Source: Microlunatus soli (GTDB taxonomy: Bacteria > Actinomycetota > Actinomycetes > Propionibacteriales > Propionibacteriaceae). From it: a stretch of DNA of 64,000 nucleotides. Position numbers and translations under genes: made by a program. The notes beneath the pieces are model-generated. The model saw nothing but the letters and a program-made list of their open reading frames with translations, had not been told where the DNA came from and searched no databases. The DNA is taken from contig NZ_LT629772.1 in NCBI RefSeq assembly GCF_900105385.1, forward strand, positions 1,240,001-1,304,000, read 5' to 3'. This document shows positions 8,704-16,756 of the stretch, in pieces (position 1 is the stretch's first letter; the number at the start of each line of letters is the position of its first letter).

Positions 8704-9381
8704 GTGAGTACTGCGGATGCTGGCAACGCCACCCCCGCCGCCACCGGCGCGGACCACCCGACGGCCCAGAGTTGGGCGTACGCGGAGTTGTTCGTCGAGG
8801 AGAGCCAGGCTGCGGTCGACGCCCGCGAGGCGGCGCGATCGTTCGGCGCGACCCCGGTCGGCCGCGGCGCGGCGACCACCCTGACCGTGCTGGCACGGGC
8901 GATCGGCGCCCGAGCCGTGGTCGAGGTCGGCAGCGGTGCCGGTGTGTCCGGTCTCGCGCTCTTCGCCGGGATGGCGCCGGACGGCGTCCTCACCTCGGTC
9001 GACATCGAGCCCGAGCATCAGAACGCCGCACGGCAGGCGTTCACCGCGGTCGACATCCCGGCCCGCCGGTTCCGGTTGATCGCCGGAGCGGCGCTGACCG
9101 TGCTGCCCAAGCTGAGCGACGGCGCGTACGACCTGGTGCTGATCGACGCCGACAAACTGGAGTACGTCGAATACCTTGAGCAGGCGCTCCGGCTGCTCCG
9201 GTCCGGGGGCCTGCTGGTGATCGACAACACGCTGTGGCACAACAAGACCGCCGACCCGGCCAACACCGACGACGAGACCGAGTCGATCCGGACCACCCTG
9301 ACTGCGATCAAGGAGAACGAGAGTCTGGTCAGCACGCTGCTGCCGACCGGCGACGGATTGCTGGTCTCGGTCAAGCTCTGA
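8704..9381 (+). CDS. class I SAM-dependent O-methyltransferase
   Basis: The 225-residue protein belongs to the caffeoyl-CoA/catechol O-methyltransferase family. It has the SAM-binding VVEVGSGAGVSGLAL, the acidic SVDIEPEH at the end of strand 2, and the metal-binding DLVLIDADKLEYVEYL and LVIDNTLWHN segments. The substrate is unknown. The orthologue in mycobacteria (Rv1220c) is likewise adjacent to sigE, although here dapA and the biotinyl gene lie between them. The GTG start is supported by the -10 box and by where the family alignment begins. Confidence 0.88.
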   Translation: MSTADAGNATPAATGADHPTAQSWAYAELFVEESQAAVDAREAARSFGATPVGRGAATTLTVLARAIGARAVVEVGSGAGVSGLALFAGMAPDGVLTSVDIEPEHQNAARQAFTAVDIPARRFRLIAGAALTVLPKLSDGAYDLVLIDADKLEYVEYLEQALRLLRSGGLLVIDNTLWHNKTADPANTDDETESIRTTLTAIKENESLVSTLLPTGDGLLVSVKL

Positions 9382-9388
9382 CGGCCCC

Positions 9389-9427
9389 GCTCCGTGATCA
9401 CGCTCCGTGATCACGCTCCGTGATCAC
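9389..9427. repeat. three tandem 13-bp copies of GCTCCGTGATCAC
   Basis: GCTCCGTGATCAC is repeated three times without spacing in the 56-bp gap between two convergent genes. Each copy contains the palindrome CGTGATCACG, so the array can fold into alternative hairpins. It could act as a two-way terminator or as a protein-binding array. Confidence 0.7.
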
Positions 9428-9437
9428 GGGGTCGGGC

Positions 9438-9722
9438 TCAGGACGCCCGGCGTCGCGGCGCGCGCCGCCGGCCCAGGGCGAAGTACGTCGCCGGCAGCAG
9501 GCCGGCGGAGCTGACCACCGAGAGCGCGACGATCCACAGCGGCTTCGGCCCACGGACCTCGGCGGCCGGACGACGGATGATGTCGATCAAGCCGGCCAAC
9601 CGCAACCCCAGGTCCAAGGCACCGGCGCCGATGATCATCACCCGTTGGCGATCGTTCAGGTCCTGCCAGCCACGCCGGTTGGCCCGGTGGTTCTCGCGTC
9701 TGGTCGGCCGTTGCTCGTTCAT
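9438..9722 (-). CDS. small two-TM membrane protein
   Basis: This 94-residue protein has a basic N-terminus ([19 protein letters not shown]), hydrophobic helices at about 28-48 and 60-82, and a very basic C-terminus. Similar short DUF-type proteins are common in actinobacteria, but no function is known to me. Its ATG overlaps the glgC stop codon by one base, so it is translated from the glgC transcript. Confidence 0.65.
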   Translation of the reverse strand: MNEQRPTRRENHRANRRGWQDLNDRQRVMIIGAGALDLGLRLAGLIDIIRRPAAEVRGPKPLWIVALSVVSSAGLLPATYFALGRRRAPRRRAS

Positions 9723-10939
9723 CAGATCCGGATCCCCTTGCCGACCACGGTGATGCCGGCGTCGGAGACGGTGAAGCCCCGGGCCACGTCCAGCTCATGA
9801 TCAACTCCGACCTGGGCGCCGGGCGGCACCACGACGTTCTTGTCCAGGATCGCGTTGTCGACCACGGCACCGGCACCGACCCGGACACCGGACATCAGCA
9901 CCGATCGGTTGATCATCGAGCGCTCCTGCAGCCGGACGTCGGGTGACAGCACGGAGCTCTCCACCTGTCCGCCGGAGATGATGCAGCCCGGGCTGACGAT
10001 CGAGTCCTCGGCGACACCGTCCAGCACGAACTTAGCGCCAGGCATCTGCGGGGTGAAGGTCCAGATCGGCCAGTCGTTGTTGTAGAGATTGAAGATCGGC
10101 TCGACCGACACCAGATCCATGTGTGCCTCGTGGTAGGCGTCGATGGTGCCGACGTCGCGCCAGTAGTTCTTGTCCTTCACCGTCGCGCCCGGGACCGAGT
10201 TCTCGGTGAAGTCGTAGACCTGGGCGTCGCCCTTGCCGACGAAGCCAGGAATGATGTCGCCGCCCATGTCGTGCCGGGAATCGGTGTCGGCCGCATCCGC
10301 GTCCAATGCATCCACCAGCGCACTCCGGGTGAACATGTAGTTACCCATCGAGGCATAGGAGGATTCCGGATCGTCGGCCAGTCCGGGCGGATCGGCCGGC
10401 TTCTCCAGGAACGAGTTGATCTTGTTGTCGGCCCCGGCGTCGATCACCCCGAATGCGCTGGCCTGGCTCCGCGGCACCCGGATGCCGGCGACCGTACAAC
10501 CCAGCCCGCTGTCGATGTGCGCCTCGACCATCTGCGAGACGTCCATCCGATAGATGTTGTCGGCGCCGAAGACCACGATGTAGTCGGGGTCCTCGTCGGT
10601 GATCAGGTTCATCGACTGGAAGATCGCGTCCGCACTGCCCTGATACCAGCGCGGACCGAGCCGCTGCTGGGCCGGCACCGGAGTCACGTAGTTGCCGAGC
10701 ATCGTCGACATCCGCCAGGTCAGCGAGATGTGGCGGTCCAACGAGTGCGACTTGTACTGGGTCAGCACGCACACCTGCCGCAGGCCGGCATTGGCCAGGT
10801 TGGACAACACGAAGTCGATCAACCGGTAGGTCCCCCCGAACGGGACGGCCGGTTTGGCCCGGTCCATGGTCAACGGCATCAGGCGTTTGCCCTCGCCGCC
10901 CGCCAGAACGATGGACAGGATCTTCGGACGCGCTGCCAT
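9722..10939 (-). CDS. glgC: glucose-1-phosphate adenylyltransferase
   Basis: GlgC makes ADP-glucose from ATP and glucose 1-phosphate. The N-terminal nucleotidyltransferase domain has [19 protein letters not shown] and [16 protein letters not shown]; the C-terminal half is a left-handed beta-helix ([33 protein letters not shown]). At 405 residues it has normal length. It is divergent from glgM, whose product uses ADP-glucose to make maltose 1-phosphate or glycogen. TAGGTT lies 6 nt upstream of the ATG. The shared upstream region contains a tandem repeat. Confidence 0.95.
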   Translation of the reverse strand: MAARPKILSIVLAGGEGKRLMPLTMDRAKPAVPFGGTYRLIDFVLSNLANAGLRQVCVLTQYKSHSLDRHISLTWRMSTMLGNYVTPVPAQQRLGPRWYQGSADAIFQSMNLITDEDPDYIVVFGADNIYRMDVSQMVEAHIDSGLGCTVAGIRVPRSQASAFGVIDAGADNKINSFLEKPADPPGLADDPESSYASMGNYMFTRSALVDALDADAADTDSRHDMGGDIIPGFVGKGDAQVYDFTENSVPGATVKDKNYWRDVGTIDAYHEAHMDLVSVEPIFNLYNNDWPIWTFTPQMPGAKFVLDGVAEDSIVSPGCIISGGQVESSVLSPDVRLQERSMINRSVLMSGVRVGAGAVVDNAILDKNVVVPPGAQVGVDHELDVARGFTVSDAGITVVGKGIRI

Positions 10940-10945
10940 GAGCCG

Positions 10946-10951
10946 AACCTA
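10946..10951 (-). promoter_or_regulatory. -10 element TAGGTT for glgC
   Basis: On the minus strand TAGGTT is followed by 6 nt and the glgC ATG, giving a probable leaderless transcript. Confidence 0.45.
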
Positions 10952-11035
10952 TGGCCCGGACGGGTCGCAGAGCAAGGGCACCGGGCGTTCGTGGCCACCC
11001 GAACGCTGCGGAACCTCCGTCCGGTCGCGACGATT

Positions 11036-11310
11036 CGCCGTACCTGATCCCGAATCGCCCTCCGCAGCCGTCGATCGCCGGACGCATCGCAGGACGTGAT
11101 ACCGAATCGCCCGCGGCGTACGGCATTCCCGGGCCACACCGCAGGACGTGTTACCAAATCGCCCCGGCACACGACTCCCCGGGCACACACCGCAGTACGT
11201 GTTACCGAATCGCCCCGGCACACGACTCCCCCGGGCACACATCGCAGTACGTGATACCAAAATCGCCCCCGCGGTCGGCGATCATCGGCCACCCCGCAGC
11301 ACGTGGTGGC
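11036..11310. repeat. 52-bp-period tandem repeat between glgC and glgM
   Basis: Five recognisable copies begin at 11088, 11140, 11191, 11243 and 11295 (spacing 51-52 bp), with a weaker copy before 11088. Each carries GCAGNACGTGNTACC followed by AATCGCC and, in the central copies, CGGCACACGACTCCC. The middle two copies are nearly identical and the outer ones are decayed. The 448-bp divergent region holds nothing else recognisable except promoter elements at its ends. A regulator-binding array for the glycogen genes is possible but not shown. Confidence 0.8.
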
Positions 11311-11353
11311 ACATCGTCCTGACCGGCCGGGTGGATGTGGACCGATCGGCTGT

Positions 11354-11381
11354 TTGACCGCGACGACCTTCGTGCAACGAT
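11354..11381 (+). promoter_or_regulatory. candidate glgM promoter (TTGACC / AACGAT)
   Basis: TTGACC at 11354-11359 and AACGAT at 11376-11381 are 16 bp apart. The -10 box ends 6 nt before the ATG at 11388, again a leaderless arrangement. Confidence 0.4.
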
Positions 11382-11387
11382 GCCGCT

Positions 11388-12629
11388 ATGAACGATGCTG
11401 GCGATCGGTTGAGCGTTTCGGTCCTGACCCGGGAGTATCCGCCCGCCATCTACGGCGGTGCCGGTGTTCACGTCGGACAACTGGTCCCGCAACTGCGCGC
11501 CCTGGCCGACGTCGACGTGCAGTGCATGGGCGAGCCGCGGGAGGGAGCAACCGCTCACGCCGAGGATTTTCCGCCGGGCGCTAACGCCGCGTTGCGGGTG
11601 TTCGGCGCGGATCTGTCGATGGTCGCCGCACTGGCCGACAGCGATGTTGATCTTGTCCACAGCCACACCTGGTACGCCAACCTGGCCGGCCGGTTGGCCG
11701 GGCTGTATCTCGACATCCCCCATGTGGTCACCGCCCATTCTCTCGAACCGCACCGTCCGTGGAAGGCCGAACAGCTCGGCGGTGGTTATCGGCTGTCGTC
11801 CTGGGCCGAGCGGAGTGCGTTCCTGTCCGCCGACGCCGTGATCGCGGTCAGTTCGGGGATGCGTCGCGATGTGCTGGACTCCTATCGTGATCTTGATCCG
11901 GACAAGGTGCATGTGGTCCGCAACGGGATCGACACCGAGGAGTTCCGGCCCGATCCGGAGACCGACGTGCTGGCCGCGCACGGCATCAGCACCGACGCCC
12001 CCTACGCGGTGTTCGTCGGCCGGATCACCCGACAGAAGGGACTCATCCATCTCGTCCGGGCCGCCGAACATCTCGATCCCGACACCCAACTGGTGTTGCT
12101 CGCCGGCGCACCCGATACCCCCGAGATCGCCCGATCGGTCGGCGAGGCGTTCGCGCACCTGCAGCAGACCCGCGGGAACGTGATCTGGATCGAGAAGATG
12201 TTGCCACGCGCCGAGGTGCGACAGATCCTGTCGCACGCGACGGTGTTCTGCTGCCCGTCGGTGTACGAGCCGCTCGGCATCGTCAATCTGGAGGCGATGG
12301 CCTGTCAGACCGCGGTCGTCGCCAGCGCCGTCGGCGGCATCCCCGAGGTGGTGGTCGACGGTGAGACCGGTCACCTGGTCGACTACGACCCGAAACGAGC
12401 CGAGGATCCGACGGCGATCGCCGCCTTCGAACAGGGGCTGGCCGACAAGATCAATCAGCTGACCCGGGACCCGGCGAAGGCGGCCGCGTTCGGGCGGGCC
12501 GGACGGCAGCGCTGCATCGACGAATTCTCCTGGGCCAAGATCGCCGCCGAGACCGTTGCGGTGTATCGCCGGGCGATCGAGGTCCATGCCGGCGAGCTGC
12601 ATGCCGGTGAGGTGTCGGGGACGAGCTGA
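11388..12629 (+). CDS. glgM: glycogen synthase / alpha-maltose-1-phosphate synthase
   Basis: This GT4-type glycosyltransferase is the actinobacterial 'GlgA'. In mycobacteria the equivalent (Rv1212c) joins ADP-glucose and glucose 1-phosphate to make maltose 1-phosphate for the GlgE route. Visible are the N-terminal sugar-nucleotide loop YPPAIYGGAGVHVGQL, the central FVGRITRQKGLIHLVRA and the donor-binding EPLGIVNLEAMACQTAVVAS. Its 413 residues fit GlgM better than the roughly 480 of classical GlgA. It is divergent from glgC and followed 22 bp later by a phosphoribosyltransferase. Confidence 0.9.
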   Translation: MNDAGDRLSVSVLTREYPPAIYGGAGVHVGQLVPQLRALADVDVQCMGEPREGATAHAEDFPPGANAALRVFGADLSMVAALADSDVDLVHSHTWYANLAGRLAGLYLDIPHVVTAHSLEPHRPWKAEQLGGGYRLSSWAERSAFLSADAVIAVSSGMRRDVLDSYRDLDPDKVHVVRNGIDTEEFRPDPETDVLAAHGISTDAPYAVFVGRITRQKGLIHLVRAAEHLDPDTQLVLLAGAPDTPEIARSVGEAFAHLQQTRGNVIWIEKMLPRAEVRQILSHATVFCCPSVYEPLGIVNLEAMACQTAVVASAVGGIPEVVVDGETGHLVDYDPKRAEDPTAIAAFEQGLADKINQLTRDPAKAAAFGRAGRQRCIDEFSWAKIAAETVAVYRRAIEVHAGELHAGEVSGTS

Positions 12630-12651
12630 CGGGCGCAGAGGTGATGCGGCG

Positions 12652-13323
12652 ATGAGGTTCGCGGATCGGACCGCCGCCGGCGAGCAGCTCGCCGAACGGT
12701 TGGCCGGACTGCTGCCCGAACTGGTCGGACGAGCGGCGGACCGAGGACGGCCGCAGGTGCTGGCCCTACCGCGCGGCGGCGTACCGGTCGGTCGCCCGGT
12801 CGCCGACAGGTTCGGCTGTCCGCTACGGCTGCTGCTGGTCCGCAAGTTGGGCGTTCCGGGCCATCCGGAACTGGCGATGGGCGCGATCGCGGCGATCGGC
12901 GACGACCTGCGTACGGTCCGCAATCGTGATGTGGTCGACCATGCCGGCATCCGGTCGCGGGTGTGGGAACGGGTCTGGGAGCGGGAACGTGCCGAGTTGC
13001 AGCGCCGCGGCACCGGCTTCGCCGACTGGATCGCACCGGCTCCGAACGGCGACCCCGTAGTGCTGATCGACGACGGCCTGGCCACCGGTGCGACGATGCG
13101 GGCGGCCGTCGCCGCCGTCCGAGAGGCCGGTGCCGGCCCGATCACTGCCGCTGTTCCGGTTGCCTCCGTGCAGGCGATCAGCGACCTGGAACGCGATGAC
13201 GTCACCGTGGTCGCGCTCTCCCGGCCGGACCCTCTGGAGGCCGTCGGAGCCGCCTACCGCGACTTCCACCAGCTCGACGATGCCGAGGTGCTGGCCGAAC
13301 TACGATCCGGCACCGTGACGTGA
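12652..13323 (+). CDS. phosphoribosyltransferase family protein
   Basis: The 223-residue protein carries the PRPP-binding motif VVLIDDGLATGATMRAA (about residues 135-151) and the N-terminal LALPRGGVPVGRPVAD typical of the ComF/amidophosphoribosyltransferase-like group often fused or adjacent to dienelactone hydrolases. The substrate base is unknown. ATG 12652 is chosen because GAGGTGA lies 8 nt upstream; the longer frame from 12556 overlaps glgM and reads as its shadow. It is probably co-transcribed with glgM. Confidence 0.8.
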   Translation: MRFADRTAAGEQLAERLAGLLPELVGRAADRGRPQVLALPRGGVPVGRPVADRFGCPLRLLLVRKLGVPGHPELAMGAIAAIGDDLRTVRNRDVVDHAGIRSRVWERVWERERAELQRRGTGFADWIAPAPNGDPVVLIDDGLATGATMRAAVAAVREAGAGPITAAVPVASVQAISDLERDDVTVVALSRPDPLEAVGAAYRDFHQLDDAEVLAELRSGTVT

Positions 13324-13376
13324 CCGGATCCGTGGAATGAAGGGATCCCCGGAGCGAAGGATCGCCCGGGCATGAC

Positions 13377-13417
13377 TCGGCCCCGGCCGGATGCTCCTGG
13401 ATCCGTACCGGGGCCGA
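13377..13417. terminator. GC-rich hairpin between convergent genes
   Basis: TCGGCCCCGG and CCGGGGCCGA form a perfect 10-bp stem with a 21-nt loop. It lies between the stop of the phosphoribosyltransferase and the stop of the DUF3117 gene, which converge. There is no T-run, but such stems often end transcripts in high-GC genomes. Short ACCGGGCC repeats follow. Confidence 0.45.
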
Positions 13418-13490
13418 CTGCGAAAACCGGGCCGACTGAGAAACCGGGCCAACTGAAACCCGGCGCCCGACTGCGACGACTGACGACGGG

Positions 13491-13658
13491 TCAGCCGACA
13501 ACCTCTTTGAGCGCACCGGCCAACTCGGCCGCCTCGTCGGCGTTCAACTCGACCACCAGGCGGCCACCACCTTCGAGCGGGACCCGCATGACGATCTCCC
13601 GGCCTTCCTTGGTGACCTCCATCGGGCCGTCGCCGGTCCGCGGCTTCATCGCAGCCAT
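13491..13658 (-). CDS. DUF3117 protein
   Basis: The 55-residue product starts MAAMKPRTGDGPMEVTKEGR and contains MRVPLEGGGRLVVELNADEA, nearly invariant in actinobacteria. Function is unknown; the mycobacterial homologue Rv1211 also sits between glgM and tag. The reading frame continues upstream to 13751, but the family always begins at MAAMKPR. Confidence 0.9.
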   Translation of the reverse strand: MAAMKPRTGDGPMEVTKEGREIVMRVPLEGGGRLVVELNADEAAELAGALKEVVG

Positions 13659-13818
13659 CGTTTCCTCATCTCTGTCATCCAAACTGAAATTCCAGCAGGG
13701 TTCGGCGCCCATTATCTCGTATCGGCGACATCGCGGCCATTCGGGGCGCATCGAAGCACGTCACAGCTCGGCATCAACGCCCGATTCCGGGTCGACGTGC
13801 AGACCGATCCGAGTCGAC

Positions 13819-15057
13819 GTGCAGAACCGTCCGGGGGCCGACCGGGCGCTCGATCTCGCTGCTGGGAGACTGCTACCCATTCGACGCGCCCTTCTCACCC
13901 CGACCGGCGGCCTGGTGATCCTGTGCATCACCGAGACCGTCAGCTGGGGACTGCTCTACTACTCCTTGCCCACCGCACTACTGCCGATCAGCCGGTCGAC
14001 GGGCTGGTCACCGACCTTGATCACCGGTGCATTCTCCGCCGGCATGCTGGTCGCCGCGGTCGCCGGCATCCCGACCGGCCGACTCCTCGATCGCTACGGT
14101 CCCGGCGTTACGATGACGATCGGTTCGGTGCTCGGCGCGATCGGATTGGCCAGCACGGCGATCGCGCCGGGGATCGTGGTCTTTGCCCTCGGATGGCTGA
14201 TCGCCGGCGTCGCCAAGGCGCTGGTGCTCTATCAGACGGCCTTCGCGGCGATCACGCTGTGGTACGGCGAACGCCGGCTCCGGCCGCTGACGATCCTGAC
14301 CCTGGCCGGCGGATTCGCCTCGACGATCTTCGCACCATTGGTGGCCGAGGCGATCACCCGCTGGGGCTGGCGGATCAGCTACCTGCTGATGGCGGCGGTG
14401 GTGTTGATCATCACCGCTCCGCTGCACGCACTGCTGCTCCGGCTGCCGTGGACCGGGCGCTCACCCGACGACGCCCACGATGATTCGCCCACCAGCACGT
14501 CGTCGATCCACAGCGTGACCCGGTCGGCGAGGTTCCGGGTCCTGCAGGCGGTGATGACGGCCAGCACCCTGGGAATGTTCGCCGTCACCCTCAACCTGGT
14601 GCCGCTACTGACCGAACGCGGAGCGTCCTATCGGACTGCGGCGATCGGGCTCGGCCTGATCGGCGTCGGCCAGGTGGCGGGCCGGCTCGGATTCGTGATC
14701 ATCCCGAAACGGTGGGGTCCGACCGGCCGGTTGGTGATCATCATCGGTGCGGCCGCAGCGGCGCTGCTGGCGCTGGCGTTGCTGCCCGGACCATTGTGGC
14801 TGTTGCTGGCGTTCGGGATCGTGATCGGGATGGCTCGCGGCTGTCACACCCTGGTCCAGGCCACCGCGGTCGCCGATCGCTGGGGGACGCGTCGCTTCGG
14901 AACGATCAACGGCGTGTTCTCCGCACCGCTCCTGGTGGCCAGTGCGCTGGCTCCGACCGTCGGCACAGCCCTCGGTGCCGCGATCGGTTTCGGTGCGACC
15001 GCGACCACGATGGCAGTCCTGGTCGGCGCCGCGGCGCTGCTCGGCAGCCGGACCTGA
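13819..15057 (+). CDS. MFS transporter
   Basis: A 12-helix major facilitator protein of about 412 residues, with the loop 2-3 motif GRLLDRYGPGVTMTIGS that is the MFS signature (G-x-x-x-D-R-x-G) and a central hydrophilic loop (SPDDAHDDSPTSTSS). Similarity is to the monocarboxylate/oxalate-formate antiporter-like group. The frame is open back to 13372; GTG 13819 is taken because it leaves a short cytoplasmic N-terminus before the first helix. The substrate is unknown. It converges with tag, 24 bp away. Confidence 0.78.
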   Translation: MQNRPGADRALDLAAGRLLPIRRALLTPTGGLVILCITETVSWGLLYYSLPTALLPISRSTGWSPTLITGAFSAGMLVAAVAGIPTGRLLDRYGPGVTMTIGSVLGAIGLASTAIAPGIVVFALGWLIAGVAKALVLYQTAFAAITLWYGERRLRPLTILTLAGGFASTIFAPLVAEAITRWGWRISYLLMAAVVLIITAPLHALLLRLPWTGRSPDDAHDDSPTSTSSIHSVTRSARFRVLQAVMTASTLGMFAVTLNLVPLLTERGASYRTAAIGLGLIGVGQVAGRLGFVIIPKRWGPTGRLVIIIGAAAAALLALALLPGPLWLLLAFGIVIGMARGCHTLVQATAVADRWGTRRFGTINGVFSAPLLVASALAPTVGTALGAAIGFGATATTMAVLVGAAALLGSRT

Positions 15058-15081
15058 TCATCACCCGGCCCGGCTGCATGA

Positions 15082-15672
15082 TCAGCTCCGATGAGACGGT
15101 ACGACGCAGTCGATCAGATGATCATCGACCAGACCGGTCGCCTGCATCATCGCGTACGCCGTGGTCGGTCCGAAGAACCGGATGCCCTTCTTCTTCAGGG
15201 CCTTGGACAAAGCCGTCGATTCCGGTGTCACCGCCGGAACATCTCCGAGCGTGGCGGGTCGCGGCCGGTCCGGCTGGGCGTAGGACAAGATCAGGTCGGC
15301 GAAGCCCTGACCCCAGTCGGCGATCACCCGGGCGTTGCCGATCGCCGCGTCGATCTTGGCCCGGTTCCGGACGATGCCGGCATCGGCCATCAGCCGGGCC
15401 ACGTCGTCATCGTCGAAGGTGGCCACCCGTGCCGGATCGAATCCGGCGAAGGCCGACCGGAAGGACTCCCGCTTCCGCAGGATGGTGATCCACGCCAGAC
15501 CGGACTGGAACGCCTCCAACGTCAGCCGTTCGTAGAGTCCGTCGACGGTGCTGACCGGACGTCCCCACTCGTCGTCGTGATAGGCCAGATAATCGGGCAG
15601 GCCGACGCCCCACGGGCAGCGCAATTGTCCGTCGGGGCCGGGCACGGCCCCCGATGATGCCGGTCCGCTCAC
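15082..15672 (-). CDS. tag: DNA-3-methyladenine glycosylase I
   Basis: Tag removes 3-methyladenine from alkylated DNA. The 196-residue protein has the zinc-snap residues: Cys in RCPWGVG, His in YHDDEWGRPV and the C-terminal DDHLIDC pair. FQSGLAWITILRKRESFRSA, the helix-hairpin-helix region, is also intact. The GTG start overlaps the stop of the SRPBCC gene (GTGA). This is the place it occupies in mycobacteria (Rv1210). Confidence 0.93.
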   Translation of the reverse strand: MSGPASSGAVPGPDGQLRCPWGVGLPDYLAYHDDEWGRPVSTVDGLYERLTLEAFQSGLAWITILRKRESFRSAFAGFDPARVATFDDDDVARLMADAGIVRNRAKIDAAIGNARVIADWGQGFADLILSYAQPDRPRPATLGDVPAVTPESTALSKALKKKGIRFFGPTTAYAMMQATGLVDDHLIDCVVPSHRS

Positions 15673-16250
15673 GAGCGAGCCATCCGGCGCCGTTCCTGTC
15701 GACGGCGCCGCTTCTTCTCCTCGTCGGCGAAGACGGCGGCCTGAGCGTGCTGGGCCCGATAACGTTCGGCCGGGTCGGTGTCCCGCGTCGGTCGCGGCGT
15801 CCGAGACTCGACCAGGGCGGCGAACCGTTCCAGGCTGTGGGCCAGTTGTCGTTGCAGGATCGGCCGGATCGCCAGCGCCGCGGTCTTGGCCGCCTTACCG
15901 CCGGGCAGCGTGATCCGTTCGCGGATCGACAACCAGGACCGCAATCCGCGAGCTTCGATGGTGAAGACGCCGACACCGGTGAACCAGGGGCCGAGATGGG
16001 TCATCTCCAACTCGTACGGCGGCTCCCACCGGGTGACGACCATCTCGTCACTGATCCCGACCCGGCGGCCGCCCAGGCGTGGTCCGTGCTCGCCGCGGAT
16101 CCGGGCACCGAGACCCTCGGCGCGCCCGCTCAATTGGCGCATCGTCGTCAGCGGGATCCACTGTTCCTGACCGACCCAGTCGACCAGCAGCGGCCAGACC
16201 TGCAGGGGCGCAGCCGGCACCATCACCGACCCGTTGAAGAACAGGCTCAC
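15669..16250 (-). CDS. SRPBCC (START/Bet v1-like) family protein
   Basis: The 193-residue protein starts with SVMVPAAPLQVWPLLVDWVG, the first strand and helix of the helix-grip fold that binds hydrophobic ligands, and contains WEPPYELEMTHLGPW. After about residue 150 the fold ends and a highly charged tail follows (EEKKRRRRQERRRMARS), which could bind nucleic acid or membrane. It is translationally coupled on both sides: 4-bp overlaps with the DivIVA-domain gene and with tag. Confidence 0.75.
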   Translation of the reverse strand: MSLFFNGSVMVPAAPLQVWPLLVDWVGQEQWIPLTTMRQLSGRAEGLGARIRGEHGPRLGGRRVGISDEMVVTRWEPPYELEMTHLGPWFTGVGVFTIEARGLRSWLSIRERITLPGGKAAKTAALAIRPILQRQLAHSLERFAALVESRTPRPTRDTDPAERYRAQHAQAAVFADEEKKRRRRQERRRMARS

Positions 16251-16663
16251 CGGGCCACCTCTCCTGCATCGACCGACACCGACGAATCGTCACCAGTGCG
16301 GATTGTGCCTTCTGCAGGTGTGTCCGGTCGAGAGGTTTCGGCTCCCGGTATTGCGGACCGGGGAGTGGCTGCGACGAAGCCGGACCGGGAGTCGTCACTC
16401 AGGCGGGCGATCAGCTCGTCCCGTTCGGCGATCTCGGTACCGAGTCTGGCCAGTACCTCGTCGACCTGATCCATGGCATAGCCACGGACGGTGACACCGA
16501 ATCGCAAGTGGCGGATGTCCTCGGCGTTCAACGCGGCTTCGGGCAGATCCTGCCGATAGGCGTCCTGAACAGGGTCCTTGCTCATCTCGCCTCCGCCTCC
16601 TGCTGCGACCGCGGCGGCCACGCCCAACACCGCGACCACCAGCACCGCGATCGCCCATTCCAC
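16247..16663 (-). CDS. DivIVA-domain membrane protein
   Basis: The protein of 138 residues begins with one membrane helix (VEWAIAVLVVAVLGVAAAV) followed by a DivIVA-like domain: LNAEDIRHLRFGVTVRGYAM then DQVDEVLARLGTEIAERDEL, a short coiled coil. Homologues (Rv1209 type) lie next to tag in many actinobacteria. The GTG at 16663 places the helix at the start as in the family; a longer frame to 16753 adds an unsupported segment. A role at the division septum or pole is suggested by the domain only. Confidence 0.78.
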   Translation of the reverse strand: MEWAIAVLVVAVLGVAAAVAAGGGGEMSKDPVQDAYRQDLPEAALNAEDIRHLRFGVTVRGYAMDQVDEVLARLGTEIAERDELIARLSDDSRSGFVAATPRSAIPGAETSRPDTPAEGTIRTGDDSSVSVDAGEVAR

Positions 16664-16756
16664 GACGGCAAGACTAGCTCCCCACCCGCCACCGGCGGGC
16701 ATCGAATGCCCACCGGACGGCTCGGAGGATGCGGTGTGCATCCTCCGAGCCATCGA

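Noticed and set aside
10949..11260. Apparent repeat protein (VPGRFGNT-type units) on the minus strand between glgC and glgM
   Set aside because: The units come from the 52-bp DNA repeat. Most copies are offset by 52 bp, not a multiple of three, so no common frame is kept. No start or ribosome site is present.
11036..11310. Possible CRISPR array
   Set aside because: Repeats are contiguous and decaying with no unique spacers of constant length, and no cas genes are near.
11202..13205. 667-codon open frame on the minus strand over glgM
   Set aside because: It is antisense to a well-recognised glycogen synthase and arises from the high GC content; the translation is His/Arg/Gly-rich and matches no family.
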